Assembly: GCF_000526915.1 (NCBI RefSeq)
Contig: NZ_JAGZ01000002.1
Location: 310,001-374,000, forward strand
From: Mycobacterium genavense ATCC 51234
GTDB taxonomy: Bacteria; Actinomycetota; Actinomycetes; Mycobacteriales; Mycobacteriaceae
Direction of reading: 5' to 3'
DNA length: 64,000 nucleotides
Shown: positions 1 through 9,388 of the stretch, piece by piece
Layout of the letters: every line of letters starts with the position of its first letter
Numbering within the stretch: position 1 is the first letter of the stretch
Notes under the pieces: generated by a model
Databases searched by the model: none
Told to the model about the DNA's origin: nothing
Seen by the model: only the letters and a program-made list of their open reading frames with translations
Program-made: the position numbers and the translations under genes

Positions 1-1034
1 GCCTTGCGGCGCAAGGTCTCCGTCGGCGTCTCACGGTAGCGGGCGGAGTGGGCCGCGGCGAACCGGCCGAGGTTGGTGAAACCCCAGCGATAGACGACCG
101 AGGCGACGGTCACCTGCGACGGGTCCGACCTCAGCAGCGCCTGGTGGGCCCGCCGCAGTCGGACCTCGCGCAGATAGGCCATCGGCGAGGTGTCCAGGTG
201 CCGCTGAAAACCCTGCTGCAAAGTCCGCACGCTGATGTGGGTCCGGGTGGCGATCGACGCCAAGGTCAGCGGGAGATGCGCCTCCTCTTCGATGATTTCG
301 ATCGCCGATCGAATCGCGCGGGGTGCGAACAACCGGACGTCTTTGGCAAGAGCTTCGCGGTGGGGATGGTCGGCCGCGAGTAGAAACCCGCGGACCAAGC
401 TGTCGACGAACGGCAATCCGACCAGCGGCTGGTTCAGCACACTGTCGGGCCGGAAGACCTGTTCCTTGAACAGCGCCATCATGTTGATCCAGCTTCGGGT
501 CGGGGCGGAATCGGTCCGCATAACCGGCGAGAAGTCGGGCTGGGACATCACCTGCCAGTCCAGTGCATCGCTGAGCGCGTCGTCGGCGGCGGACCGCTCG
601 ATCTTGAACGAGATGAATCTGCTTCCGGCACTCCACTTTCCCGACGCGCGACCGTGCGGCGGGTACACAGTGGCCGCATCCGGCCCCGCCGCGTAAGAAA
701 GACCCCGATACAGACCCTCGGCATATCCCGTCCGCATCACCACGATCCGATAGGCCCCGCACAGCTCGCCGGCGTCCACCGACATGTGGGACTCGACCGC
801 GGTTTCGGCGACGGTCGCCGGACCGAGTCGGCCCACCATGCGGCGGGCCTGGTGCATCGGCATGGCCGAACGGGCCCCGAACACCCGCGCCTCGTAGCTC
901 GCGCCGGCCACCACTCCCCGGCCGCCCAGCCCGCCGACCAGCACCGGCCGGCCGCGCAGCGTCGGGCGGGTGAGCTGCTCGACGGAGGCGAAGAACGCGT
1001 CCATGTCCAGGTGCAGGACCCAACGCGACTCCAT
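1..1034 (-). CDS. DinX N-terminus fused in frame to AraC-family regulator (partial)
   Basis: The reading frame starts at an ATG at 1034 and runs leftward off the window without a stop. Residues about 1-70 are the start of a Y-family DNA polymerase IV of the mycobacterial DinX type, with the catalytic-palm motif [12 protein letters not shown] and the segment [19 protein letters not shown]. The frame then passes without interruption into a different protein: a cupin-like AraC ligand-binding region (about 75-240) followed by an AraC double helix-turn-helix (about 250-344, including [20 protein letters not shown] and [15 protein letters not shown]). In M. tuberculosis dinX lies directly beyond ileS and is full length, so this marks a synteny breakpoint. 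Polymerase function is not expected because the remaining palm, finger and little-finger parts are missing. It may be a truncated dinX whose start codon now drives a regulator, or a non-functional junction. Confidence 0.75.
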   Translation of the reverse strand, partial: MESRWVLHLDMDAFFASVEQLTRPTLRGRPVLVGGLGGRGVVAGASYEARVFGARSAMPMHQARRMVGRLGPATVAETAVESHMSVDAGELCGAYRIVVMRTGYAEGLYRGLSYAAGPDAATVYPPHGRASGKWSAGSRFISFKIERSAADDALSDALDWQVMSQPDFSPVMRTDSAPTRSWINMMALFKEQVFRPDSVLNQPLVGLPFVDSLVRGFLLAADHPHREALAKDVRLFAPRAIRSAIEIIEEEAHLPLTLASIATRTHISVRTLQQGFQRHLDTSPMAYLREVRLRRAHQALLRSDPSQVTVASVVYRWGFTNLGRFAAAHSARYRETPTETLRRK

Positions 1035-1073
1035 CCGATAAATGCTATTGCGCTACTGGGCTAACGTTTTTCC

Positions 1074-1646
1074 ATGGCCATGAATCTCGCGCACCGACGG
1101 ATTTGCAGCTCGGACCGCTGGGCTAAGGCAGTCGAAGACGATCTGCTGCCCTGGGCGCTGGCCGACGTCGACCTGGGCGACAACACCCTGGAGATCGGGC
1201 CTGGCTACGGCGCCATCCTGCGGGTGCTGGTCGACAAGACGCCGAGGGTCACCTCGGTCGAACTCGACACCCCGATGGCGCAGCGTCTGCAGCGCCGCTA
1301 CGGCGACCGGGTGCGAATCATCAACGGCGACCCCACCAATACCGGGTTGCCGGTCGACGAGTTCAGCTCGGTGGTGTCGTTCACGATGCTGCACCACGTC
1401 CCGACGGTCGAGCTGCAGGACAAGCTGTTCGCCGAGGCGTTCCGCGTGCTGCGCCCCGGTGGCGTGTTCGCCGGCAGCGACAGCGTGAATTCGTTGCGGT
1501 CCCGGATCCTGCATTTCCGCGACATCTGCAACACCGTGCCACCGGACACCTTGCCGGATCGCTTGCGCGCGGCGGGATTTGGATACGTCGAGGTCGAGGT
1601 CCGCGGCGGGCGGCTGCGCTGGCGCGCGGTCAAACTAGCCGGCTAG
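1074..1646 (+). CDS. class I SAM-dependent methyltransferase
   Basis: This is a 190-residue cytoplasmic methyltransferase of the Rossmann-fold class I type. The SAM-binding motif I (LEIGPGYG) is near residue 40, an acidic strand-2 end (SVELD) follows, and a UbiE/Methyltransf_11-like post-motif (SFTMLHHV, then EAFRVLRPGGVF) lies near residues 103-135. The substrate cannot be read from the sequence. It is divergent from the dinX/AraC chimera with only about 40 bp between the start codons, so the promoters overlap or the transcripts are leaderless; no clear Shine-Dalgarno sequence precedes the ATG. Its 3' end overlaps the stop of the convergent epimerase by 12 bp. ATG codons at 1074 and 1080 are both possible starts. 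Confidence 0.75.
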   Translation: MAMNLAHRRICSSDRWAKAVEDDLLPWALADVDLGDNTLEIGPGYGAILRVLVDKTPRVTSVELDTPMAQRLQRRYGDRVRIINGDPTNTGLPVDEFSSVVSFTMLHHVPTVELQDKLFAEAFRVLRPGGVFAGSDSVNSLRSRILHFRDICNTVPPDTLPDRLRAAGFGYVEVEVRGGRLRWRAVKLAG

Positions 1647-2585
1647 TTGTTGCGGCTGCTCTTTTGCCCACTCGATGTAGCGGTCGATCCCTTCCCAGAT
1701 GTCGACCTTCGGTGCGAAGCCGAGGCTTTGCGCCAAGGCGATGCCGGCGGGGAATCGGCTCACCTCGCCCGGACGGGCGGGTCCGTTGACCACGCGGGTG
1801 CCGAATTTCGCGCCGATGTATGCGGCGATGTCGCGCACCCGGGTATTGGTGCCGCTGGCGAAATTGATGGCGCGGCCCTCGAGGTCCGGGGTGTCGAGCA
1901 CCAGCAGGTAGGCGTTCACCGCGTCGCTGACGTGAAGGTAGTCCCGGGTGGCCGAGCCGTCACCGAAGACGGTGAGGTCCAGACCCGCGATCGCGCGGCG
2001 CACCAGGATCGGGATCAGCGCGCCGAACGCCCCGCTCTTCTGCCGCTCGCCAAAGATGTTGAAGGGCCGCACCATTGTGATGTCCATGCCGAAGGAGCGG
2101 AAGTACGAGTAGCACAGCCGGTCGGCGGCGGCCTTCGACACGGCGTAGGGGCTGTTCGGTCGCAGCTCGGCGGTTTCGTCGAGCTGCGCGTCGGCGCCGA
2201 GGCTGTGCCCGTCGCCGTACACCTCGCAGGTCGACGCGTAGATGACTCGTGACCCGTGCTCGCGCGCGGCCTCGAGAATATGGTGGGTGCCCATCACATT
2301 GGTCTCGAGGAACCTTTTCGGATCGTCAAGTGACTTGTTCACGTTGACGTTTGCCGCCAGATGGAAAATGACGTCGTGGTCGCGCGCGGTCTTGCTGACC
2401 AATTCCCAATCGATCACCGAGCCGAACACGATGTCGGCCGATTCGTTCATCTCGAAAACACGCAAATTTCGTTTGGCAGCAATGCTCAATGTGTTGAGGA
2501 CGGTCACGCGGTGTCCGCCGACGAGCAGGGCCTCGGACAGATGGCTGCCCTGAAAGCCCGCCCCGCCAGTTACGAGAATTCGCAC
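1635..2585 (-). CDS. NAD-dependent nucleotide-sugar epimerase/dehydratase
   Basis: A 316-residue extended short-chain dehydrogenase. The N-terminus carries the dinucleotide motif TGGAGFQGSHL, the middle has a STCEVYGD active-site strand, and the catalytic YAVSK (YxxxK) follows. It probably acts on an NDP-hexose in surface polysaccharide or glycolipid synthesis; the exact sugar is not determinable. The GTG at 2585 is preferred because GGGAGCGG precedes it at good spacing and the protein then begins directly at the Rossmann strand (VRILVTGG). A longer open frame to 2795 would add a residue tail without family resemblance. It is divergent from the gene starting at 2756 and convergent with the methyltransferase to its left. 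Confidence 0.85.
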   Translation of the reverse strand: MRILVTGGAGFQGSHLSEALLVGGHRVTVLNTLSIAAKRNLRVFEMNESADIVFGSVIDWELVSKTARDHDVIFHLAANVNVNKSLDDPKRFLETNVMGTHHILEAAREHGSRVIYASTCEVYGDGHSLGADAQLDETAELRPNSPYAVSKAAADRLCYSYFRSFGMDITMVRPFNIFGERQKSGAFGALIPILVRRAIAGLDLTVFGDGSATRDYLHVSDAVNAYLLVLDTPDLEGRAINFASGTNTRVRDIAAYIGAKFGTRVVNGPARPGEVSRFPAGIALAQSLGFAPKVDIWEGIDRYIEWAKEQPQQLAG

Positions 2586-2674
2586 TACATTCCGCTCCCC
2601 GTCGTGTGAGTCTTTGCCGCATCCTAGCCACCCAGCGGGCCGTATATTGTCGCTACCGCAAAAATCGGTGAAGT

Positions 2675-2717
2675 GGGCGATTATCGGCCGTTGTTGGCGG
2701 TACGTTGTGAATCGCCC
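2675..2717. promoter_or_regulatory. inverted repeat in divergent promoter region
   Basis: GGGCGATT at 2675-2682 is matched by AATCGCCC at 2710-2717, a perfect 8-bp inverted repeat with 27 bp between the arms. It lies between the divergently transcribed epimerase (start 2585) and hypothetical gene (start 2756). It could be an operator or a weak hairpin; function is inferred from position only. Confidence 0.3.
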
Positions 2718-2755
2718 AATGAGCGCCCCGCTTTCGAAGGAACAGGGAGCACCAC

Positions 2756-3744
2756 GTGTGTTCGTCCCATGTCGGGTCCGCCGCGATCGACACATCCGAG
2801 CTGCGCCGGCAGGTCGCGGTGTGGTCTGCGCACCCCGCGCTGGCGGAGCTGGTCGAATTGTTCGGCGGCGCCGTTCCCGACGGACTGAGCCTGCGCGACC
2901 GGTTGGCGTTTCTCGACGAGTTCAGCGACGCATGGGACTATCGTGGCCGGGCCCGCGCGGCCGCCGCGGAACGACTCAGCAGTCAGGACGCCGCGGGGGC
3001 CGCCAGGTGGCTGATCCCCCGGTTGACGCTGCCCGCCGAACAGCTGGACAGGATCGCCGCGGCGACGGCCGCGCTGGGCGTGACGAACGAAACCACGCCC
3101 GCGGGAACGGATTTCGATTACGTCCTGGTGATCGGTAGCGCCCGATACACCAACCTGCTGCGTGCTCGCTACGCGCGTGAGATGGCCGGCGGCCGGTGCA
3201 TCGGCCATGTGGTGCTGGCCGCGGCGTCGCGGCCGGTGCTCAACTCCGAGCAGGACGCCATCGACACGTGCGCACCGGGTGCCCGCACCGAATTCGAGCT
3301 GATGACCGCCGGGGCGGCCGACGCATTCGGGCTCGACACCCGCGATCTGATGGAGCACACCCGCCGGCGGGCCGGCCGGCCGCAGGGCGACGAGACGGTG
3401 TGGCGCTTCGCGCCGGACAGCAACGAGCTGGGCGTGCCGATCACGCTGCTCGAGACGCCGTCGCCCGACCCGGACCGGCGCAGGGCGAACTCCGCGGACA
3501 CCTACACCTTCGCCGCGCGGACGGTCGGCATGGCCGGTTCGTCCTGCCTGATGGGGACCGGCCAGCCGTCGGCCTTTACCTGCATTTCGAGGCGCTGCGC
3601 TCGCTGGCCGTGCCGTTCGGGATAGGGGTGGAATCGGCAAGTTTCGGTGTCGAGCGGTACAACAGGCTCGGCGACAGGGACGAACAGCATCACGCCAAGG
3701 TGCTGCAGGAGGTCCGCTCGGCGATCCGATCCGCCGTGGGCTAA
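2756..3744 (+). pseudogene. hypothetical protein, frameshifted near its 3' end
   Basis: The gene starts at a GTG (2756) behind AGGGAG and is open for about 270 residues. It then needs a change of frame near 3,560 to continue: the first frame degenerates into a cysteine/arginine-rich tail ending at 3625, while the neighbouring frame carries a convincing continuation (LYLHFEALRSLAVPFG ... EVRSAIRSAVG) to 3744. A single-base loss at about 3555-3570 explains this. I do not recognise the family. The middle contains a strand-like segment (DYVLVIGSARYTNLL) and is rich in charged and alanine residues, without membrane segments. It ends 9 bp from the convergent M23-like gene, within a small surface-carbohydrate island. 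It could be a decaying gene or a sequencing error. Confidence 0.6.
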
Positions 3745-3753
3745 TCGAACAGC

Positions 3754-4494
3754 TCACTCCGTGATGGTGCACGGCGACGAGGCCGGGAACGTGCCCGACA
3801 CCGGTCGCGGGCGCCCCGCCGGAGGCCACGGTTGCAGCCCCAGGTTGCCCAGATAGCGCACCGGACTGGTGTGTTCGCCGTCGACGCGGACCTCGAAATG
3901 CAAGAAGCCGTCCCGGGATTGGGGCTCGGGGCCCAGTGCGCCGAGCCGTGCTCCCGCGGCCACCCGGTCGTCGACCGCGATGCGGAGTTCGTCGCCCGGG
4001 CGGAACACGTAGACGGTGTCGAGGTCGCCGCGTGAGACGGTCACCGATCGAAGCCCGCTGTCGTCGAGATCGTGTGCGGCCGAGACGATTCCAGATGTCA
4101 CCGCGTGAATCGGGGTGCCGGGGTCCGCGGCGAAGTCGACGCCGGGGTGAAACGCCGCGGCCCGGCGCCCATAGCCGGAGCCGATCGCCAGGCTGTCCCG
4201 GTCGATGGGTAGCCGGGCCCCCGGCTCGGTCGGGTCGAAATCGCCCCGCACCCGGCGCCGATAGTCGGCGTTGAGCAGGTCGATCTCCTCGTAGGCGTAG
4301 CCGAACAGCAGGGCGCGGTCGTAGGGCACGCCGTAGTTCATCTCGGCGTCCGGATCGATCTTGCGGTAGTGCTCGACCTTGCCGATCCGTTCGGCCAGGG
4401 TGGCCCACCCGGTGTGGTGTAACCGGATCTCGTTCACCAGGCCGATGCCGCCGTGCTCGGTGATGTTGGCGGGCCAGTGCGGGTTGTGGATCAC
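3754..4494 (-). CDS. M23/LytM-like peptidase domain protein (3' part of an interrupted GT2 gene)
   Basis: The C-terminal half resembles the LytM/M23 metallopeptidase fold: IGSGYGRR, then [18 protein letters not shown] (the HxxxD pair and the GTPIxA turn), and HFEVRV near residue 200, which supplies the HxH-like strand as xHF. One canonical zinc ligand is therefore uncertain, and the domain may bind rather than cut peptidoglycan. The first ~80 residues do not belong to M23. They look like the tail of a GT2 glycosyltransferase ([10 protein letters not shown], a typical C-terminal helix motif) and are in the same frame as the upstream gene, separated only by an amber codon at 4522-4524. The ATG at 4494 is the first internal start and has no obvious ribosome site. 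Most likely this is the back half of a broken GT2-M23 fusion. Confidence 0.6.
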   Translation of the reverse strand: MIHNPHWPANITEHGGIGLVNEIRLHHTGWATLAERIGKVEHYRKIDPDAEMNYGVPYDRALLFGYAYEEIDLLNADYRRRVRGDFDPTEPGARLPIDRDSLAIGSGYGRRAAAFHPGVDFAADPGTPIHAVTSGIVSAAHDLDDSGLRSVTVSRGDLDTVYVFRPGDELRIAVDDRVAAGARLGALGPEPQSRDGFLHFEVRVDGEHTSPVRYLGNLGLQPWPPAGRPRPVSGTFPASSPCTITE

Positions 4495-4521
4495 CCGGGT
4501 GCCGGCGCGCAGCCCGGGGCG

Positions 4522-4974
4522 CTAGCGCCAGAACGGCCCGCGCACCGATTCCGCCGTGCCCATCACCGGGATCATCTCCGGGTAGTCCGGGTCGTTCCAG
4601 GCCGGGATCATCGGGCACATCAGCGCCGCGACATCGTCGGGCGTGCTCGCCAGCACCTCGCGGATGTCGGCGTCGGCCTCGACGATCTGGTCGGAGTCGA
4701 TCATCACGATCCAGTCTGGCCGGCAGAAATCGGCCATCCGGTACAGCAATTCCAATCCGGGTGGTTCGGGGGTCAGCCACGGCGTGCGCGGCAGGTCGGA
4801 GCGGGCCCGCACCAGGTTGGTCACCGACGGGTGCCGGCGCAGGATCTCCGCGCTGGCGTCGGTGCTGCGGTCGTCGATCGCGTAGATGTCGTCGCACCAG
4901 CCGGACAGCGCGTCCAGGACCCGAGGCAACACGTCCGCACCGTTGTGCACCCGAAATACGCCCAGAATCCGCAA
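4522..4974 (-). CDS. GT2-family glycosyltransferase, N-terminal part ending at an amber codon
   Basis: The 150-residue product begins with a GT-A nucleotide-sugar fold: [16 protein letters not shown], then [16 protein letters not shown] with the DD pair, and WIVMIDSDQ giving the DxD-like metal site at about residue 92. The start is a TTG at 4974 with AGGAGG six bases upstream, a strong ribosome site. The family is usually about twice this length. The frame continues past TAG at 4522-4524 for nine codons into the M23-like ORF, so an in-frame stop has split one gene. The truncated product keeps the donor site but loses the acceptor half. Confidence 0.7.
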   Translation of the reverse strand: MRILGVFRVHNGADVLPRVLDALSGWCDDIYAIDDRSTDASAEILRRHPSVTNLVRARSDLPRTPWLTPEPPGLELLYRMADFCRPDWIVMIDSDQIVEADADIREVLASTPDDVAALMCPMIPAWNDPDYPEMIPVMGTAESVRGPFWR

Positions 4975-5022
4975 CTACGCCTCCTCTGCCGGTGTCTGCT
5001 AACGGACGCTACCGCTAACGCT

Positions 5023-5085
5023 CCGCGAGACTGCAAGTAGCGACGCCGCCTCTCGGAAAATGCGTCAGCGCTTACAGTCTCGCGG
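5023..5085. repeat. palindromic repeat, copy 1
   Basis: This 63-bp element has arms CCGCGAGACTG and CAGTCTCGCGG that are exact reverse complements. It starts one base after the stop of the DUF559 gene. It is closely similar, in the same orientation, to the copy at 5977-6038, so the two copies bracket that gene as direct repeats. As RNA it would form a long hairpin and could also act as a terminator. Confidence 0.8.
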
Positions 5086-5946
5086 TCACAACGGGCAGCC
5101 CGCAGCCAGCAATGCACTTCGGGCTCGGTCGACGAGCACGTCTGGCCGGTGACGCAGCAGATCAGCACTGACCCGCACCAGGCGCCATCTCCTCCGCTCC
5201 AGTTCGACCGTGCGGTCGATGTCGTTGGCACGGATGCGCGCATCGGTCCAGTGCTGAGCCCCGTCGTATTCAACGCCGACGAGCCATTCCTCCCAGCCCA
5301 TGTCGATGCGCGCCACCACCGAGCCCCAGTGGTTGCGCATCACGATCTGGGTCTGCGGCCTCGGTAAGCCGCCGTTGATCAGCACGAGCCTGGTCCTGCT
5401 CTCCTGCGGCGACTCCGCGTCCGCATCGATGAGAGGCAAAACCCGTCGCAGCTGCCTCAGGCCGCGTGCCCCGCGGTGATCGTCGATGACGGGATAGACA
5501 TCGGCCGCGGCGATGCCGGTGGCCCGCGCCAGCGAGTCGATCCGGATGACCGCGGCTTGCAGTCCGGGGCGCCGACCGAGATCGAACGCAGTGCGGGCGG
5601 GCGACGTCACGGGCACCCCGTCCACTTCCGCCGTCTCGCCCGCCAGCAACGTGTCGTTCCGGGTGATGATCAACGTCGGCGGGCGAGTGCGCCCGCACAC
5701 CAATTCCGCCGGCGAGAGAGCATCGATCCACTCAGCGCCCAGTAGCGCGGCAGCCGAAACACCGGCCACCACCGCTTCTTTCCCCGACCATAGCCACGCG
5801 GCCACCGCCCGATCCCGCGCGGTCAGTGCGCTGCCCCGCCGTTGGTAGACGTTGCGGTAGATCCGCTGGCACGAGCGCCGCAGCTCGCGCTGTGTCCACG
5901 CTCCTGCGCGAACCGCGTCAGTTCCGACAAAGTGCTCCGAGGTCAC
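5086..5946 (-). CDS. AbiEi-like/DUF559 endonuclease-fold protein
   Basis: A 286-residue protein with two parts. The N-terminus (about 1-110) resembles the winged-helix region of AbiEi-type antitoxin-like proteins (RIYRNVYQRRG, then VVAGVSAAALLG). The C-terminus (about 190-286) resembles the DUF559/very-short-patch-repair endonuclease fold, with the acidic strand RIDMGWEEWLVGVEYDGAQH and a later WRLVRVSADLL. Such proteins are common and variable in mycobacterial genomes; their biochemical role is not established to my knowledge. The start is a GTG at 5946. No toxin gene (AbiEii-like) is adjacent. The gene is framed exactly by two palindromic repeats and is inserted between ileS and the sugar genes. 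Confidence 0.75.
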   Translation of the reverse strand: MTSEHFVGTDAVRAGAWTQRELRRSCQRIYRNVYQRRGSALTARDRAVAAWLWSGKEAVVAGVSAAALLGAEWIDALSPAELVCGRTRPPTLIITRNDTLLAGETAEVDGVPVTSPARTAFDLGRRPGLQAAVIRIDSLARATGIAAADVYPVIDDHRGARGLRQLRRVLPLIDADAESPQESRTRLVLINGGLPRPQTQIVMRNHWGSVVARIDMGWEEWLVGVEYDGAQHWTDARIRANDIDRTVELERRRWRLVRVSADLLRHRPDVLVDRARSALLAAGCPL

Positions 5947-5976
5947 CCGGGCAGCGTGCCACGCCAGACCGACATG

Positions 5977-6038
5977 CCGCGAGACTGCAAGTAGCGACGG
6001 CGCCTCTCGGGAAATGCGTCGCGGAATACAGTTTCGCG
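5977..6038. repeat. palindromic repeat, copy 2
   Basis: Same family as copy 1 and nearly the same sequence (shared CCGCGAGACTGCAAGTAGCG start and a CAGTTTCGCG end). It lies between the ileS stop and the DUF559 start. The right arm has one mismatch to the left arm. Confidence 0.8.
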
Positions 6039-6052
6039 ATTGGAGGCCAGGC

Positions 6053-9000
6053 TCAGGCTTTGGCGATGCTCACTCGCACGCCGTCGCCGATCTCGGCGCC
6101 GTCGGCGGGATCGCCGAATTCGAAGCTGGTCGCCAGGATTTCGCCGGCGATCAGCTCGCGGTGCGCGCTCGCCCAGCCGGCCCGTTCGGTGGGTACCGCC
6201 ATCACCACCCGGATGCGATCCGACACGTCGAGCCCGGTCGACTTGCGCAACTCCTGCAGCTCGCGGATGCGGTCCTTGGCCCAGCCCTCGGCCTCCAGCT
6301 CAGCGGTGACGGTGCCGTCCAGCACGACCAGCCCGGCTCCCCCGGGCAATGCGGCGGTGAACTCGGGGTCGGCGGCCACCAGCCGCGAGCTGTACTCCTC
6401 GGGCTGCAGCACCGCGGGGCCCGCGGTCAGGGTGCCGTCGGGATTGACGACGCCCTCGCCGGCCTTGACGGCCTTGATCGCGGCCTGCACGTCCTTGCCC
6501 AGCCGCGGTCCGGCGACCCGGGCGTTGACGGTGAGCTCGAAGCGGCCGTAGGTGTCGATCGCGTCGGTCAGCTCCACGCTCTTGACGTTGAGCTCGTCGG
6601 CGATCAGGTCGGTGAACGGCACCAGCTGTTGCGGATCCTCCACGGCCACAGTCAGTTTCGGTAGCGGAAGCCGGACTCGTAATTTCTTGGCCTTGCGCAG
6701 CGACGAGCCGGCCGAGCACACCTCGCGCACCCGGTCCATCGCGGCGACCAGGCTGGCATCGTGGGGCACCACGTCGGCGTGCGGCCAGTCCGTCAGGTGC
6801 ACGGACCGCTCGGCGGTCAGGCCTCGCCATATGATCTCGGTGATCAACGGCAGCAGCGGGGCGGCCAGTCGGGCGGTCACCTCCAGCACGGTGTGCAGGG
6901 TGTCGATCGTGTCGGCGTCTTCCTCCCAGAACCGCGAACGAGACCGTCGCACATACCAATTCGTCAAAGCCTCGGTGAACTGGCGCAGCTGCTCGCAGGC
7001 CCCGGAGATGTCACAGATCTCCAGCGAGCCGGTGAGCTCGTCGCGCAGCACGGCCAGCTTCGCCAGGATGTAGCGGTCCAGCACGTTGCTCGAATCCACG
7101 CGCCAGGTCCCGACTTTCGGCGCGTACAGCGCGAGGAAGCTGTAGGCGTTCCACAGCGGCAGCAACACCTGGCGCACGCCTTCGCGGATGCCCTGCTCGG
7201 TGACGATCAGGTTGCCGCCGCGCAGGATCGGCGAGACCATCAGGAACCAGCGCATCGCGTCGGAGCCGTCGCGGTCGAACACCTCGGAGACATCCGGGTA
7301 GTTGCGCAGCGACTTGCTCATCTTCTGCCCGTCGGATCCGAGCACAATACCGTGTGCCACACAGGTTTTGAAGGCGGGCCGGTCGAACAGCGCGGTGGCC
7401 AGCACGTGCAGCGTGTAGAACCAGCCGCGGGTCTGCCCGATGTATTCGACGATGAAGTCACCGGGGTAGTGACCGTCGAACCAGTCCGCGTTCTCGAACG
7501 GGAAGTGCACCTGCGCATACGGCATCGAGCCCGAGTCGAACCACACGTCCAGGACGTCGGGGATGCGCCGCATCATCGAACGCCCGCTCGGGTCGTCCGG
7601 GTTGGGCCGGGTCAGCTCGTCGATGAAGGGCCGGTGCAAATTGGTGGGCCGCACCCCGAAGTCGCGTTCCAGCTCGTCGAGACTGCCGTAGACGTCGATG
7701 CGTGGGTAGGCCGGGTCGTCGGACTTCCACACCGGAATCGGGGTGCCCCAGTAGCGGTTTCGCGAGATCGACCAGTCGCGGGCGCCCTGCAGCCACTTGC
7801 CGAACTGGCCGTCCTTGACGTGTTCGGGATACCAGGTGATCTGCTGGTTGAGCTCCACCATGCGATCCCGGAATTCGGTGACCGTGACGAACCACGACGA
7901 AACCGCCCGGTAGATCAACGGGTTGCGGCATCGCCAACAGTGCGGGTAGGAGTGTTCGTGGGTTTCGTGGCGGATCAGGATCGGCTGGTTCACCGCCGCC
8001 GGCCCGCTCTGGCTTTTCAGGTCGCGGATGATCTGCGGGTTGGCGTCAAAGACGTGCTGCCCCCGGTAATCCGGGACGGTGACGTCGAAGCGGCCCTTGG
8101 AGTCGACCGGGGTGACCGGCGCGATGCCGCCCGCATCGCAAACCGCCATGTCGTCCTCGCCGTAGGCCGGTGCCATGTGCACGATCCCGGTGCCGTCGTC
8201 GGTGGTGACGAAATCCCCGGGCAGCACGACGAATGCGTTGGCGGTGTCCATGAAGTACGGGAACGGCGGCAGGTAGCGCGTGCCCAGTAACTCCGCGCCG
8301 CGATACCTGCCCAGCACCTCGGGCTCTTCCCCGAACTCGCGGGCGTAGGCGGCCAGCCTGGGCTCGGCCAGCACGAAACGATGGTCGCCCGACCGGATCT
8401 GCACGTAGCTGATTTCCGGGTTGACGGCGACGGCCAGGTTGGACGGCAGCGTCCACGGCGTGGTCGTCCACACCAGCAGATGGGCGCCGTCGAGTTCGCC
8501 GCCGACCACCTTGAAGCCCACCGTGACGGCCGGGTCCTGGCGGCTTTGGTAGACGTCGTCGTCCATCCGCAATTCGTGGTTGGACAGCGGGGTTTCGTCG
8601 CGCCAGCAGTACGGCAGCACGCGGTAGCCCTCGTAGGCCAGGCCCTTGTCCCACAGCTGTTTGAACGCCCAGATCACCGACTCCATGTAGGGCAGGTCGA
8701 GTGTCTTGTAGTCGTTGTCGAAGTCGACCCAGCGCGCCTGGCGGGTGACGTAGGCCTGCCATTCGTCGGTGTAGCGCAACACCGATTCCCGGCAGGCATC
8801 GTTGAATGCGGCGATGCCCATGTCGTCGATCTGCGATTTGTCGGTGATGCCCAGCTGTCGTTCGACTTCGAGTTCGGCCGGCAGCCCGTGGGTGTCCCAG
8901 CCGAAGCGACGGTCCACCTTGTAGCCGCGCATCGTGCGATACCGCGGAACGATGTCTTTCACGTAGCCGGTGAGCAGATGCCCGTAGTGCGGCAGCCCGT

Positions 9001-9178
9001 TGGCGAAAGGTGGCCCGTCGTAGAACACGTACTCGTCGGCGCCGTCGCGGCGGGAGATGCTGGCCCGGAAGGTGTCGTCGCGAGTCCAGTAGTCGAGGAC
9101 CTCGAGTTCCAGCGCCGGGAAGTCGGGGGCTCCCCCGGCGAGCTTGGGATAAGCCCTGGCGTCAGCATTTTCGGTCAC
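6053..9178 (-). CDS. ileS: isoleucyl-tRNA synthetase
   Basis: Charges tRNA-Ile with isoleucine in the cytoplasm. The 1041-residue length matches the actinobacterial/eukaryote-like class I enzyme. The HIGH-type signature appears as LPHYGH near residue 65, and the KMSKS loop as QKMSKSLRN in the middle. The CP1 editing region lies between them, followed by the anticodon-binding domain (from [10 protein letters not shown]) and a zinc-free C-terminus. GTG at 9178 is chosen because the product then starts like the M. tuberculosis enzyme (short tail, then [19 protein letters not shown]) and GGAG is present upstream. A longer open frame to 9274 only translates the T-box leader. Downstream it is followed by a palindromic repeat. 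Expression is controlled by the upstream T-box. Confidence 0.97.
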   Translation of the reverse strand: MTENADARAYPKLAGGAPDFPALELEVLDYWTRDDTFRASISRRDGADEYVFYDGPPFANGLPHYGHLLTGYVKDIVPRYRTMRGYKVDRRFGWDTHGLPAELEVERQLGITDKSQIDDMGIAAFNDACRESVLRYTDEWQAYVTRQARWVDFDNDYKTLDLPYMESVIWAFKQLWDKGLAYEGYRVLPYCWRDETPLSNHELRMDDDVYQSRQDPAVTVGFKVVGGELDGAHLLVWTTTPWTLPSNLAVAVNPEISYVQIRSGDHRFVLAEPRLAAYAREFGEEPEVLGRYRGAELLGTRYLPPFPYFMDTANAFVVLPGDFVTTDDGTGIVHMAPAYGEDDMAVCDAGGIAPVTPVDSKGRFDVTVPDYRGQHVFDANPQIIRDLKSQSGPAAVNQPILIRHETHEHSYPHCWRCRNPLIYRAVSSWFVTVTEFRDRMVELNQQITWYPEHVKDGQFGKWLQGARDWSISRNRYWGTPIPVWKSDDPAYPRIDVYGSLDELERDFGVRPTNLHRPFIDELTRPNPDDPSGRSMMRRIPDVLDVWFDSGSMPYAQVHFPFENADWFDGHYPGDFIVEYIGQTRGWFYTLHVLATALFDRPAFKTCVAHGIVLGSDGQKMSKSLRNYPDVSEVFDRDGSDAMRWFLMVSPILRGGNLIVTEQGIREGVRQVLLPLWNAYSFLALYAPKVGTWRVDSSNVLDRYILAKLAVLRDELTGSLEICDISGACEQLRQFTEALTNWYVRRSRSRFWEEDADTIDTLHTVLEVTARLAAPLLPLITEIIWRGLTAERSVHLTDWPHADVVPHDASLVAAMDRVREVCSAGSSLRKAKKLRVRLPLPKLTVAVEDPQQLVPFTDLIADELNVKSVELTDAIDTYGRFELTVNARVAGPRLGKDVQAAIKAVKAGEGVVNPDGTLTAGPAVLQPEEYSSRLVAADPEFTAALPGGAGLVVLDGTVTAELEAEGWAKDRIRELQELRKSTGLDVSDRIRVVMAVPTERAGWASAHRELIAGEILATSFEFGDPADGAEIGDGVRVSIAKA

Positions 9179-9189
9179 GGTGCGCGTCG

Positions 9190-9378
9190 TCTCCTGCGTG
9201 CCTACGGTCAGGCCGGGGACGAGGCCGCGCAACCTGCGCGAGCACCGCGGTACCACCCCGCTTGCCACGCTCACGCGCGGCCGCTCGATTCGGGCTGTGA
9301 CGGGCCTACCCGTTCGGTTCTACTGGGCTGTGAGGCTGTTCTTCCGAAGGCTCCCCGGTGATGGCCGGATCAACGCCG
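9190..9378 (-). ncRNA. T-box riboswitch of ileS
   Basis: The leader transcript carries the T-box bulge sequence GGGUGGUACCGCGG (around 9240-9257 on the complement), the conserved element that pairs with the uncharged tRNA acceptor end. Upstream, in Stem I, an AUC isoleucine specifier is seen in GUUGAUCCGGCC near 9362-9373. There is no terminator with a U-run before the gene. The antisequestrator is close to the ribosome site of the GTG start, as in the translational T-boxes of actinobacterial ileS. Unacylated tRNA-Ile is expected to expose the ribosome site and raise synthesis of the enzyme. Confidence 0.93.
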
Positions 9379-9382
9379 CTTT

Positions 9383-9388
9383 ACTCTA
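9383..9388 (-). promoter_or_regulatory. ileS: putative -10 element for the ileS T-box transcript
   Basis: On the minus strand TAGAGT (complement of 9383-9388) lies a few bases before the predicted start of the T-box leader and fits a SigA-type TANNNT -10 box. Its first two bases coincide with the end of palindromic repeat copy 3, so the repeat abuts the promoter. No convincing -35 is assigned. Confidence 0.4.

Noticed and set aside
31-1023. A 330-codon minus-strand open frame at the left edge
   Set aside because: It is an Arg/Gly/Pro-rich shadow of the dinX/AraC frame, which has recognisable motifs and runs off the edge.
6761-8290. A 509-codon plus-strand frame opposite ileS
   Set aside because: Shadow of ileS; no motif, and ileS is certain.
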